From contig CALUIM010000003.1 of NCBI GenBank assembly GCA_944320725.1, positions 41,019-105,018 of the forward strand: 64,000 nt of DNA. Direction: 5' to 3'. Shown piece after piece: positions 34,495 to 42,647 of this stretch. How positions within the stretch are numbered: the first letter of the stretch is position 1; every line of letters starts with the position of its first letter. This DNA comes from an uncultured Coriobacteriaceae bacterium. Its GTDB lineage: Bacteria > Actinomycetota > Coriobacteriia > Coriobacteriales > Coriobacteriaceae. The notes under the pieces were generated by a model. That model had not been told where the DNA came from, did no database searches, and worked only from the letters and a program-made list of their open reading frames with translations. The position numbers and the translations under genes are program-made.

Positions 34495-34525
34495 GAAGCT
34501 CCTATATCTCAATCAGTTTGTATGC

Positions 34526-34541
34526 ATGAACATACGTTCAT
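34526..34541. promoter_or_regulatory. SmtB/ArsR-type operator before the metal ATPase
   Basis: ATGAAC-ATAC-GTTCAT, within TATATGAAC on the minus strand, is the 12-2-12-like palindrome typical of SmtB/CzrA repressors. It resembles the two sites at 35263-35282 and 35301-35320, so one repressor probably controls both transcripts. Confidence 0.75.
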
Positions 34542-34552
34542 ATAATGACTGG

Positions 34553-34574
34553 CAAAAAGCCGCCCAGGGCGGCT
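34553..34574 (-). terminator. Terminator between the HMA protein and the ATPase gene
   Basis: On the minus strand AGCCGCC-CTG-GGCGGCT is followed by TTTTTG. A second stem CTGTCGGGC/GCCCGACAG precedes it (about 34577-34616). The ATPase therefore probably has its own promoter, matching the operator just beyond. Confidence 0.9.
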
Positions 34575-34632
34575 GACTGTCGGGCACGGTGATGGCTGTG
34601 CGCCGCGCCCGACAGAGGGGAAAGGCGGGGGC

Positions 34633-34851
34633 TTAGCGAATGACCTCGCAATCGGGCTCCATCTTGGCGACGAGCGCGACCACATCCTCGAGAACGTCGG
34701 CAAAGCGATCGTCGGCGGCGGTGAGCGTGAGCTTCTGCGTCATGAAGTTGACCTTCGCGTCGTCCACGCCATCGACCTTCTTGATGGCATCTTCGAGCTT
34801 GAGGGCGCAGTTGGCGCAATCGATTTCGTCGAGCTTGAAAGACTTACGCAT
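34633..34851 (-). CDS. Stand-alone heavy-metal-associated (HMA) domain protein
   Basis: A 72-residue protein made of one HMA domain with the beta-alpha-beta-beta-alpha-beta layout. The metal site is EIDCANCALKLE (Cys 12 and Cys 15), in the C-x-x-C form; the D-C-A-N-C-A variant is common in zinc/cadmium ATPase N-terminal domains, whereas copper carriers usually have M-x-C-x-x-C. It lacks a membrane segment and is probably a cytoplasmic carrier or a detached regulatory domain of the ATPase encoded next. AGGAACC lies before the ATG. It ends at a strong terminator, so the amount made can differ from that of the ATPase. Confidence 0.88.
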   Translation of the reverse strand: MRKSFKLDEIDCANCALKLEDAIKKVDGVDDAKVNFMTQKLTLTAADDRFADVLEDVVALVAKMEPDCEVIR

Positions 34852-34917
34852 GATGGTTCCTTTCTGTTATGGGACCGATTTGATTGACATGTGTATGATG
34901 CAAATCGACGTCTGGCT

Positions 34918-35247
34918 TTATTCGCAGATGTGGGTCATGCCCTGCGCGAGCATGGTGTGCACGTGGTCGTCGGCAAGCGAGTAGATGAGGCTGCGACCGT
35001 CGCGGTCGAAGCGCACCAGGCGCGCCTGCTTCAAGATGCGCAGCTGGTGGCTTACGGCGCTTTGCGTGGCGCCGATGGTCTCGGCGATATCGTTCACCGA
35101 GCGCGGCGTGTCGAAGAGCGCGTAGAGAATCTTGATGCGCGTCGTGTCGCTGAAGACCTTGAAGAGGTCGGCGAGGTCGTAGAGGAGCTCCTCGTCGGGC
35201 ATGCTGGGCTCCTCTGCCCCATGCTGTACGGTGCTATCGCTGCTCAT
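34918..35247 (-). CDS. ArsR/SmtB-family metal-sensing repressor (zinc type)
   Basis: A 109-residue winged-helix repressor. The core ADLFKVFSDTTRIKILYAL...SVNDIAETIGATQSAVSHQLRILKQARLVRFDRDGRSLIYSLADDHV is classic ArsR, with recognition helix SAVSHQLRIL. The C-terminal helix has Asp 93, His 95, His 106 and Glu 109, the exact spacing of the alpha-5 zinc site of SmtB (Asp104, His106, His117, Glu120). The alpha-3 Cys site of ArsR/CadC is absent. The start at 35247 was chosen because GAAAGGGC precedes it; an upstream ATG lies inside an operator. Zinc would release it from DNA and turn on export. Confidence 0.93.
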   Translation of the reverse strand: MSSDSTVQHGAEEPSMPDEELLYDLADLFKVFSDTTRIKILYALFDTPRSVNDIAETIGATQSAVSHQLRILKQARLVRFDRDGRSLIYSLADDHVHTMLAQGMTHICE

Positions 35248-35262
35248 TGCTGCCCTTTCAAC

Positions 35263-35282
35263 ATATGAACAATCATTCATAT
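35263..35282. promoter_or_regulatory. Repressor operator in the 5' leader of the ArsR-type gene
   Basis: ATATGAACAATCATTCATAT, with seven-base perfect ends (ATATGAA/TTCATAT), lies between the transcription start and the ribosome binding site of the repressor gene. Confidence 0.8.
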
Positions 35283-35297
35283 CTTATGCTATGTCTG

Positions 35298-35325
35298 ATT
35301 ATATGAACGCATGCTCATATGTCAA
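35298..35325 (-). promoter_or_regulatory. Repressor gene promoter with operator in the spacer
   Basis: On the minus strand TTGACA (35325-35320), a 16-base spacer and TATAAT (35303-35298) form a consensus promoter. The palindrome ATATGAACGCATGCTCATAT (35301-35320) fills the spacer, so bound repressor would block RNA polymerase directly. Confidence 0.9.
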
Positions 35326-35571
35326 GGATATTTGCGTGCTCTTTTTGCCACTCGGCGAGCGGGGCCTTTGTGGCGCTGTGCGGCGCGCAAACATGGCGTG
35401 CGGGCGCAGCGTGCGGCTGCGCCGCGGTCTTCCCGGGATGCATGGCATCGCATGTTTAGGGTGCGCCGCATGGTTTGCGGTACGATACTATGCTACGGAT
35501 ACGCACCTGCCGCGCGTCGGCACGTTGGACCAATCGCACCTGCGCTCAGCGCATGCAGAAACGGAGCAGCC

Positions 35572-36480
35572 ATGATCGTCGAGAGCCATGCCCTGTGGGG
35601 AGAAGAGGTAACGCCCGAGCATCCCGCCACCTTCACCGCCTACCTTACCGAGCCTGTGCCCGTGCAGGCGGATGCGCCGCGGCCGGCGATGGTTGTGTGC
35701 GGCGGGGGAGCGTTCAAACTCATCGCCGCGCATGAACAGGAGCCCGTGGCACTGGCCTATCTCAACCAGGGTTATCAGGTATTTGTGCTCGATTACGTGA
35801 CGAGCAGCACGGGCGACGTCTCGTTTCCCAACCCTGAGGCTGATCTTGCCCGTATGATCGCGATGATCCGCGCCAATGCGGCGGCATGGCGGATCGACCC
35901 CGAGCGCGTTGCCGTGACAGGTTTTTCGGCGGGCGGGTTTATCTGCGCGTCGCTTGCCGCAGGATGGAAGAGCGGCCCGTTTGCCGCGGCGGTGCGGGCG
36001 CGCCCGGAGCAGATTCGCCCCGATGCCGTGGTGCTTGCGTATCCGCTGCTCGACCTGCGTGTTCAGCGCGACGAGCAGCTGCGCGACCCTCGGATCGACC
36101 TGCGCGTGCCCAAGACCGGCGGCAAGACCGGGCGCGACCTGGTGATGGATTACCTCGCCATGATCGCAGGGGATGAGGCCACCGAGGAGCGTCTTGCGGC
36201 GCTTGCTCCGGCGAGCCATGTGACGCGCGATATGCCGCCTACGTTTGTGTGGGGAACCGCAGACGATAAGACCTGCCCCATCATCCAGGTGCACGAGCTC
36301 GCGTGTGCGATGGCACGCGCCGGCGTGACGCATGAGGCGCACGTCTTCGATCGCGGTGGTCATGCGCTCTCGGTGGCGAATGTCAACACGCGTGCCGATA
36401 ACGCTGATGCCCAGGCGGCGGTCGCGCCGTGGTTCGACCTGGCCTGTGCGTTCCTGGCGCGTCAGGGGGTAGGCGTGTAA
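35572..36480 (+). CDS. Alpha/beta hydrolase (esterase/lipase-like)
   Basis: A 302-residue cytosolic alpha/beta hydrolase, similar to the xylan-esterase/BD-FAE-like group. The nucleophile elbow is AVTGFSAGGFICASL (Ser near 123), the acid is in FVWGTADDKTCP and the catalytic His in FDRGGHALSVAN. The oxyanion region is PAMVVCGGGAFKLIAAHEQEP, where the family usually has H-G-G-G; here it is C-G-G-G. ACGGAGC precedes the ATG; the frame is open further upstream without homology. Substrates of this group are acetylated sugars or small esters. It is flanked by the divergent metal cassette and a low-G+C gap. Confidence 0.82.
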   Translation: MIVESHALWGEEVTPEHPATFTAYLTEPVPVQADAPRPAMVVCGGGAFKLIAAHEQEPVALAYLNQGYQVFVLDYVTSSTGDVSFPNPEADLARMIAMIRANAAAWRIDPERVAVTGFSAGGFICASLAAGWKSGPFAAAVRARPEQIRPDAVVLAYPLLDLRVQRDEQLRDPRIDLRVPKTGGKTGRDLVMDYLAMIAGDEATEERLAALAPASHVTRDMPPTFVWGTADDKTCPIIQVHELACAMARAGVTHEAHVFDRGGHALSVANVNTRADNADAQAAVAPWFDLACAFLARQGVGV

Positions 36481-36567
36481 CATCACGCGGCGCGCTCCCG
36501 GTACGCTCTCATGGGCGTGTTCAACCTGGATCATGGGCCCCGTTTTGTCCCTTGCGACGCCGCCCAT

Positions 36568-36605
36568 GCCTTATCACCGCGTCCATATAGACGCGGTGAT
36601 AAGGC
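36568..36605. terminator. Perfect 16-base palindrome after the hydrolase gene
   Basis: GCCTTATCACCGCGTC (36568-36583) and its exact complement (36590-36605) flank CATATA. A TTATACAGTTTTT tail follows on the plus strand. It lies 87 bases after the hydrolase stop. Confidence 0.7.
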
Positions 36606-36888
36606 TTATACAGTTTTTCGCACAAAGTTGCCCATTTTATCCACTTCTTCCAGCAGGATATTTCTAGGAATTCGGCGCGATGGTCATGAGCGCAGGGATA
36701 TGGGTAACGTTTCTGTTGGCTTTGTGGATGAATGGCGTGTAACGAGCTTGAGCACTGGCCGCAAGCGTGGCTCAAGCGAAATGAATCCCTAAAACATCGC
36801 AAAATACGCTTTGCCGATGCGCTGAGAGATCCGCTATTTACGAAAACTCGGATGTATACAGTTTCGAATCACCCATACGTCTCGTCAT
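36606..36888. other. Lower-G+C gap without a supported gene
   Basis: No frame here has convincing coding character. Short plus-strand frames give fragments such as KHRKIRFADALRDPLF, which vaguely recalls BrnT toxins but with wrong spacing. It may be an eroded gene. Confidence 0.35.
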
Positions 36889-37131
36889 GTGACCACGTGC
36901 CGCATTTCCTACGATGACCTCACCCATAACCCTCTGCTCGTGACCATATGCGCGCCTGATCGTGCTCTCGTGGGGCAGAGATGCGTCATCTGTGGCAAGA
37001 TGCTGGTGAGAAGCACGCGCTGCGGTGGTTGCGGCGTGCACGAGAGGCTCCTGCGAGGAAGTGGTTGGTTGCGGAGCATCCGGAGGATGGACGTGCGGAC
37101 GACGGTTGCATACGAAATGGGAGCGAGATGA
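36889..37131 (+). CDS. Possible small zinc-ribbon protein
   Basis: An 80-residue frame starting at GTG. It contains [18 protein letters not shown], two C-x-x-C pairs spaced like a zinc ribbon (about 32-50), followed by a basic tail. Its stop overlaps the start of the ArfB-like gene as ATGA, the pattern of translationally coupled genes. Against it: no good ribosome binding site is seen, the region has mixed composition and no family is recognised. Treated as tentative. Confidence 0.3.
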   Translation: MTTCRISYDDLTHNPLLVTICAPDRALVGQRCVICGKMLVRSTRCGGCGVHERLLRGSGWLRSIRRMDVRTTVAYEMGAR

Positions 37132-37538
37132 CGCGGGAACGGAAACGAGGGACTTGGCAGCACGCTGCGGGCGGGTCGCTCTCATATGAAGCATATGCTG
37201 CGTTCGCGGCGTTGCCGGATGAGCGCTTGCTTGCAGCGTGCGAGGTCCAGGTGTTTCGCGCGACAGGTCCTGGCGGCCAGGGTGTGAATACCACTGATTC
37301 TGCCGTGCGCATGGTTCATATACCTACTGGCATCACCGTGAGCGCGCGCGAGAGTCGAAGCCAGTATCGCAATCGCGCCATCTGCTTGGAGAAGCTGCGC
37401 CGCGAGCTGGAGCGGCGCGCTCGTAGGCCGCGCCCGCGCAAGAAAACAAAGCCCACCGCCGCCTCGCGTGAGAGACGGCTCAAGAACAAGCGTATACATG
37501 CGGAGAAGAAGGCCGCGCGTTCGCGGGTGGATTGGTAG
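37128..37538 (+). CDS. Peptidyl-tRNA hydrolase ArfB-like ribosome rescue factor
   Basis: A 136-residue protein with one RF-1 catalytic domain. The GGQ loop lies in [25 protein letters not shown], where the Gln side chain places water to release the peptide. It has no codon-recognition domain. The C-terminal tail is strongly basic ([35 protein letters not shown] in outline), as in ArfB/YaeJ, whose tail enters the empty mRNA channel of stalled ribosomes. GGGAG precedes the ATG. Length fits ArfB (about 140). A residue difference is GQGVN in place of the common GQHVN/K. Role in rescue of non-stop ribosomes is family-based. Confidence 0.88.
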   Translation: MTRERKRGTWQHAAGGSLSYEAYAAFAALPDERLLAACEVQVFRATGPGGQGVNTTDSAVRMVHIPTGITVSARESRSQYRNRAICLEKLRRELERRARRPRPRKKTKPTAASRERRLKNKRIHAEKKAARSRVDW

Positions 37539-37703
37539 GGATTGCGTCGCCCGCGGAGCTGCACGATTGCGCACTCATGTTGTCGCACGTAGAGCGAGGC
37601 GATTGCGCGTCCGATTGTCATCGCGCGAAGCAGGACGATCGCATGCACGTTTGCCGCTGAGATAGGGTATGAAGTGGGGTAGGGTAGCCCGGGAGGTGGC
37701 GTG

Positions 37704-38690
37704 ATGGAACGAACATGGCTCGTGCAATCCGGCGCGCTCGTCGAGGTCGATCGCGGCGCTGCATCGACGCGGTCGGACGGCGATGGTGCGCCGGGGCGCG
37801 TGATGCTCGTGGAGCCGGAGGCGGCGCTTGAGCGGTGTTCCGGCACGGTGGCTTGCGAAATCGTGCGCGCTCTGCCCCATGCCGCGGTCTCGTTTATCGA
37901 GCGAGAAGACGACATGGCAACCGGCATCGTGGTGATTCCCTCGGCCCATCACCGCCAACGCGAGGCGCGTCGATTCGCGTTTATCATGCGTGCGGATGAT
38001 CTGGTGCTGGTGGATAGCGGCGGCACTTGCGCCAAGCTGCTCGAGCAGGTGGCAACAGATCATATGCGCATCGAGCGCGCGCACGGGATGCTCGTCGCCA
38101 TGTTCCGCTTGATCGTAAAAGACCATCCTGCCAAACTCGCCCGCATTCGAGAGGATTTCGAGATTGTCGAGGAGCTTGTGCTCGATGGCCGCAAGCGCGT
38201 GAACCGCGCCCTCATGATGGAGGATACGCGCAGGATGCTCGGCCTCGATGGGTTCTACCAGGGACTTTTGGACATCATCGACTCACTCGTCGAAGACGAT
38301 ACGGGGCTCATTGCTGCCGGCGATCGAGCGCGCTTGCAGTATCTGGCGCGCCAAATCGAGCGGCTCTCTACGCGCTTGGAAGCGCTGCAGGATTACTGCT
38401 TGCAGGTGCAGAGCTTCTACCAAGAGAGCATCGACGTGAAGCAGAACAACGTCATGCAATGGCTCACCGTCGTCGCAACCATCGCGATGCCGCTCACCTT
38501 CATTACGGGGTGGTATGGCATGAACTTCCCGCATATGGCGCTGTTCGATGTGCCCTGGGGCTATCCGGCGGTCGTTGCGCTCTGCGTTGCCATCGTGGTG
38601 CTCGAGATCGTGTTCTTCTGCCGCCGCGGATGGCTGAGATTTGGCGGCCGTAGCGGCCGCCGTGGCGACCATCGCGATCGGAATCGATGA
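37704..38690 (+). CDS. corA: CorA family magnesium/divalent metal channel
   Basis: A 328-residue CorA-type channel. The N-terminal cytoplasmic domain (about 1-245) is alpha/beta then long helices (e.g. LARQIERLSTRLEALQDYCLQVQSFYQESIDVKQN), ending in two membrane helices. The signature between them is GWYGMNFPHM (Gly-Met-Asn near 272), which forms the mouth of the pore. The C-terminus is a short basic tail with Arg/Gly/Asp. GGGAGG lies seven bases before the ATG; a GTG three bases earlier is equally possible. CorA proteins carry Mg2+, and some Co2+, Ni2+ or Zn2+; selectivity cannot be read here. Confidence 0.93.
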   Translation: MERTWLVQSGALVEVDRGAASTRSDGDGAPGRVMLVEPEAALERCSGTVACEIVRALPHAAVSFIEREDDMATGIVVIPSAHHRQREARRFAFIMRADDLVLVDSGGTCAKLLEQVATDHMRIERAHGMLVAMFRLIVKDHPAKLARIREDFEIVEELVLDGRKRVNRALMMEDTRRMLGLDGFYQGLLDIIDSLVEDDTGLIAAGDRARLQYLARQIERLSTRLEALQDYCLQVQSFYQESIDVKQNNVMQWLTVVATIAMPLTFITGWYGMNFPHMALFDVPWGYPAVVALCVAIVVLEIVFFCRRGWLRFGGRSGRRGDHRDRNR

Positions 38691-38789
38691 ACGCCCGCGG
38701 TATACTTGATAGCGTGACAAATCGTCAATAGTGTCCCATCTGGCCCGTCGTGTATGGGCCTGGGGCGCCGTGCATGATAGGAGCGTGCC

Positions 38790-40223
38790 ATGTGGGCATA
38801 TGAGAGCGTGTTCTATCAGATCTATCCCATCGGCTTGTGCGACGCGCCGCGCGTCAACGACGGCGTGGGTGCGCATCGCATAACCAAGATTGCCGCATGG
38901 GCCGATTACCTCGAGGAGCTTGGGGTGGGCGTCGTGCTGCTCAACCCGGTGTTCGAGTCGAGTGCGCACGGGTACGACACGCGCGATCTGAGGCGCGTCG
39001 ATTGCCGGCTCGGCACCAACGAGGACCTGGCGAACGTGGTGGCAGCGCTTCATGAGCACGGGATTCGCGTTGTGCTCGACGCGGTTTTCAACCACGTGGG
39101 CCGCGAGTTCTGGGCCTTCCAAGATGTGCGCGAGAAGCGCTGGGACTCGCCGTATAAGGATTGGTTCTTCCTCAACTTCGATGGCGATTCCGCGTTTGGC
39201 GATGGGTTTTGGTACGAGGGCTGGGAGGGCTGCTTCGATTTGGTGAAGCTCAACCTGCGTAACCCCGCCGTGGTGGACTACCTGCTCGACTGCGTGCGCC
39301 TGTGGCGCAGCGAGTTTGCTATCGACGGCCTCAGGCTCGATGTCGCCTATTCGCTCGACCACGATTTTCTGCGCGCGTTGCGCCGCGTGGCAGGCGAGCT
39401 TTCGGCGTCCCACCCGCTCGTGGGCGCCGCGGCGACTACCGCGTGCGGCGCGGGTGCCGAGCCGCTTGGCGCAGACGGTGCGTTCGTGCTCATTGGCGAG
39501 ACGCTCCACGGCGATTACTCCCAGCTCGTGAATGCCGAGATGCTCGACTCGTGCACCAACTACGAATGCTACAAGGGATTGTACTCGAGCTTCAACAGCA
39601 AGAACATGTTCGAGATCGCTCACTCGCTGCACCGGCAGTTTGGCGGCGATCCATGGTGCATCTACCGCGGGCTGCACCTGCTTTCGTTTGCCGATAACCA
39701 CGATGTGACGCGCTTGGCGAGCATCCTCGAGGACGCCCGGTGCATCGAGCCGGCGTACGGGGTGCTCTTTGGGATGCCCGGTATACCCTGCTTGTACTAT
39801 GGCAGCGAGTGGGGGCAGACGGGCCATAAGGGGCAAAACGACGACTACGATCTGCGTCCCGCATTCGATGAGCCGCATCCCAACGAGCTGACCGCCTCCC
39901 TGCGCCGTCTCATCGCGGCGCGCACGGCGGGGCCGGGTGCGCGCGCACTTGCCTACGGGACCTATCGCAACGTGGTGATTCAGAACAAGCAGCTGCTCTT
40001 CGAGCGGGCGGTCGATGCCGATGGGGCCCATCCCGCCGCGCGCGTGCTTGTGGCGGTGAATGCGGTTGATGAGCCGTATGAGTTCAACGCAGGCGAGCTT
40101 GCCGGCGACTTTGTCGATTTGCTCGCAGATGCTGCCGAGACTTCCGGGGATGCGGGCGTTGTTCACCTGGATGGCCGCTTGCCGCTGGCACCTTTCGAGG
40201 TGCGCTACCTGCTCGCGCGGTAG
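38790..40223 (+). CDS. GH13 alpha-amylase family glycosidase
   Basis: A 477-residue cytosolic enzyme (no signal peptide) of glycoside hydrolase family 13, probably acting on maltodextrins. Conserved regions are all present: DAVFNHVG (region I), GLRLDVAY (region II, nucleophile Asp), IGETLHGDY (region III, acid/base Glu) and FADNHDVTR (region IV, transition-state Asp). The C-terminal part (about 370-477) is a beta-sandwich domain C. The insertion VGAAATTACGAGAEPLGADGA (about 210-230) before region III is Ala-rich and unusual. AGGAGCG precedes the ATG. It resembles maltodextrin glucosidase/cyclomaltodextrinase but is shorter than neopullulanases. No sugar transporter lies nearby. Confidence 0.9.
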   Translation: MWAYESVFYQIYPIGLCDAPRVNDGVGAHRITKIAAWADYLEELGVGVVLLNPVFESSAHGYDTRDLRRVDCRLGTNEDLANVVAALHEHGIRVVLDAVFNHVGREFWAFQDVREKRWDSPYKDWFFLNFDGDSAFGDGFWYEGWEGCFDLVKLNLRNPAVVDYLLDCVRLWRSEFAIDGLRLDVAYSLDHDFLRALRRVAGELSASHPLVGAAATTACGAGAEPLGADGAFVLIGETLHGDYSQLVNAEMLDSCTNYECYKGLYSSFNSKNMFEIAHSLHRQFGGDPWCIYRGLHLLSFADNHDVTRLASILEDARCIEPAYGVLFGMPGIPCLYYGSEWGQTGHKGQNDDYDLRPAFDEPHPNELTASLRRLIAARTAGPGARALAYGTYRNVVIQNKQLLFERAVDADGAHPAARVLVAVNAVDEPYEFNAGELAGDFVDLLADAAETSGDAGVVHLDGRLPLAPFEVRYLLAR

Positions 40224-40259
40224 AGCGGCGCGTGCCCGCTGCGCTACGGGCGGGCGCGT

Positions 40260-40730
40260 CTACGCCGGCAGCTTGCAGACGTCGACCCAGCCAACGGGCG
40301 CGGCGGCGCGCTCGAGCTCGTCGAGTGTGAGCTCGATGGCGCTCGTCGAGCTGCCGCATGCAGGGAAGACGGTCTCGAAGCGGCGGAGCGATTCGTCGAG
40401 GTACACATCGCAGGTATCGGCCACGGCGAAGGGGCACACGCCGCCTACGGCGTGCCCGATGAGGTGCTCGGCATCCTCGGCCTTGAGCATCTTGGCTTTG
40501 GTATGGAAGACGGCTTTGAACTTGGGGTTGTCGATGCGGGCATCGCCGGCGGCAACGATGAGCGCCACGCGGTCACCTGCGTAGAACGAGAGCGTCTTGG
40601 CGATGCGCGCGGGCTCGCAGCCAATTGCCTGCGCCGCGAGGTCGACCGTGGCGCTCGAGACGTCGAATTCGAGGATGCGGTCCTCGATGCCCAATGTGCG
40701 GAAATACTCCCTGACCTTCTCGATTGCCAT
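40260..40730 (-). CDS. YbaK/EbsC family aminoacyl-tRNA deacylase
   Basis: A 156-residue YbaK/ProX-type editing protein, which hydrolyses mischarged tRNA (such as Cys-tRNA-Pro). The family body is visible: DVSSATVDLAAQAIGCEPARIAKTLSFYAGDRVALIVAAGDARIDNPKFKAVF, AEHLIGHAVGGVCPFAVADTCDVYLDESL and VFPACGSSTSAIELTLDEL. The catalytic-site Lys is in IAKTL and the G-x-x-P loop in GGVCPF. GGAGGC lies before the ATG. The gene runs opposite to the PF09818 ATPase gene and shares its promoter region. Confidence 0.9.
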   Translation of the reverse strand: MAIEKVREYFRTLGIEDRILEFDVSSATVDLAAQAIGCEPARIAKTLSFYAGDRVALIVAAGDARIDNPKFKAVFHTKAKMLKAEDAEHLIGHAVGGVCPFAVADTCDVYLDESLRRFETVFPACGSSTSAIELTLDELERAAAPVGWVDVCKLPA

Positions 40731-40848
40731 GATGCCTCCTTGATGCGCGGTGCCGGGCGCGCTCTTCGCGTAAGATGAATGACAGTATAGTCCCTGCAGG
40801 CGCGCCCGCGCGAGCCACGCGTCTGCAGATACGACGATAGGTGCTGCT

Positions 40849-42615
40849 ATGCAAACTTCGCAAGATCTCGAGCGTAAGCTCGCAGCGATTGATCGCCGTG
40901 GGTACCCAGCGTACAAATCGCTCCGTGGGCGGTACGACTTTCGCGACTTCGTGCTGTCGATCGACCACGTCCAGGGCGATCCGTTTGCCGCGCCCTCGCG
41001 TGTGAGCCTCATGATCCCTGCCGAGGTGGCCGGGTTCCCTCGGGAACTGAGCGCAGAGCCGCATAGGCGCGTGGCGCTCGAGGATACGCTCTGCCGTCGG
41101 TTTGCTGCCGAGGCAGCGCACGTGAGCTTCAACGTGGGCGGATCGGGCAAAAGCGGGCTCATCGCAACGAGCCGCCCTGGTCCCGAGGTGCTGGCGCGCT
41201 CTGCGTGCGAGGTGACGTCTGCCGGCATCACCATGCGCCTCGAGGTGGGATTTCCCGCGCACGGCAGAACGGTTGACGCCCGCGCGCTCGATACGATGCT
41301 GTTCGAGCTCATACCTGCCTGTGCCGAGCGATCGCTGCTGGCAGATACCGGCGCGCTTGCAGCGGCGCGCGCCGCGGTGGAGCTCGCCGACGACCAGCAT
41401 GCTGTGCGCTGCGCCCTTAAGCGCCAGGGACTCGTTGCCTTCGTGGCCGATGGGTCGATTTTGCCGCGCGCCTCGGGCGCTTCGTCCAAGCCGCTTGCCG
41501 GCGCGCTGCCCTTTCAGGCGCCGGAAAGCATGGCGCTCACGCTCGATTTGCCACATCGCGGCGCGGTGCGCGGGCTTGCGATTCGCCGGGGCATCACGCT
41601 TGTCGTGGGCGGTGGCTACCATGGCAAGTCAACGCTGCTGCAGGCATTGCAGGATGGCGTGTACAACCATGTTGCCGGCGATGGTCGTGAGTTGGTGATC
41701 ACCGATGCCTCGGCAATCAAGCTGCGTGCGGAGGACGGCCGCCCGGTGCACGCAACCGATATCTCGCCCTTCATCACCAACTTGCCCGATCGGCGTGACA
41801 CGCGCACCTTTACCACGGCGGACGCGAGCGGCAGCACCTCGCAGGCGGCGTCGCTCATGGAGGCGGTCGAGATGTCCGCGCGCGTGCTGCTTATCGACGA
41901 AGATACCTCCGCCACAAACTTCATGGTGCGCGACGCGCTCATGGAAGAGGTTGTTGCGGCGGAGCACGAGCCCATCACGCCGTTTGTCGAGCGGGCACGT
42001 GCGCTGTGGGAGCAGGCGGGCGTGAGCTCGGTCATCGTGGTAGGTAGCTCGGGCGCGTTCTTCCCGGCTGCCGACGCCGTGGTGCATATGGAGTGCTACC
42101 GCGCGTTCGACATTACGCAGCGGGTGCGCTCGGTGCTTGCGGCACATGGCATGGCGGCCGAAGCGCATACGGACGGCGAGCAGGTGTCCTGGGAGCATGT
42201 CCGCACGCGGCGCCTGGTGCTCGATTGCGGGCGCAGCGGCTCGTCGCAGCGCGGACGGCGCGCGGGCGCATCACGCGGCAGGGGCGGATCCCGCGGGCGC
42301 GATGACCGCCGTCCCGCGAAGCTCAAGGTGCAGGGGCTCGATGGCTTCTCGGTGGGGGAGCATGCGGTTGATCTGCGCCAGGTGGAGCAGCTGGTGGAGA
42401 GCGAGCAAACCGCTGCGCTGGCGCGTATGGTGCGGCTGGTGCTCGAGCGAGGCCTGCTTGACGGTACGCGCTCGCTTCCGCAGGTGGTCGAGCTGGTATT
42501 TCGCGAGGTTGAGCAACGCGGATGGCAAGCGCTCGACGAAACGGGCGCGCCGGGATGCGGGCTCGCGCTCCCGCGCCCGCTCGAGCTCGCGGCGTGCCTC
42601 AACCGTTGGCGCTAA
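40849..42615 (+). CDS. ABC-class ATPase of the PF09818 type with RG-rich insert
   Basis: A 588-residue predicted ATPase of the 'ABC class' family (PF09818), related to the trypanosome RNA-editing ATPase MRB1590. The N-terminal part (about 1-230) is family-specific (RGYPAYKSLRGRYDF, SFNVGGSGKSGLI). Walker A is VVGGGYHGKSTLLQAL (about 254-269), the ABC signature region is SGSTSQAASLMEA, Walker B is ARVLLIDEDTSATNFMVRD and a sensor-like segment is SSVIVVGSSGAFF. Between about 459 and 490 there is an Arg/Gly-rich stretch (SRGRGGSRGR core), like RGG boxes that bind RNA. Function in bacteria is unknown. It lies divergent from the YbaK gene, with a weak ribosome binding site. Confidence 0.88.
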   Translation: MQTSQDLERKLAAIDRRGYPAYKSLRGRYDFRDFVLSIDHVQGDPFAAPSRVSLMIPAEVAGFPRELSAEPHRRVALEDTLCRRFAAEAAHVSFNVGGSGKSGLIATSRPGPEVLARSACEVTSAGITMRLEVGFPAHGRTVDARALDTMLFELIPACAERSLLADTGALAAARAAVELADDQHAVRCALKRQGLVAFVADGSILPRASGASSKPLAGALPFQAPESMALTLDLPHRGAVRGLAIRRGITLVVGGGYHGKSTLLQALQDGVYNHVAGDGRELVITDASAIKLRAEDGRPVHATDISPFITNLPDRRDTRTFTTADASGSTSQAASLMEAVEMSARVLLIDEDTSATNFMVRDALMEEVVAAEHEPITPFVERARALWEQAGVSSVIVVGSSGAFFPAADAVVHMECYRAFDITQRVRSVLAAHGMAAEAHTDGEQVSWEHVRTRRLVLDCGRSGSSQRGRRAGASRGRGGSRGRDDRRPAKLKVQGLDGFSVGEHAVDLRQVEQLVESEQTAALARMVRLVLERGLLDGTRSLPQVVELVFREVEQRGWQALDETGAPGCGLALPRPLELAACLNRWR

Positions 42616-42647
42616 CGTCACCGACGCGACAATCGCGGCGAGCGCGT

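Noticed and set aside
36732..36917. BrnT-like fragment (KHRKIRFADALRDPLF)
   Set aside because: Spacing between the conserved Lys-His, Phe and Ala differs from BrnT, and no BrnA partner or full frame is present.
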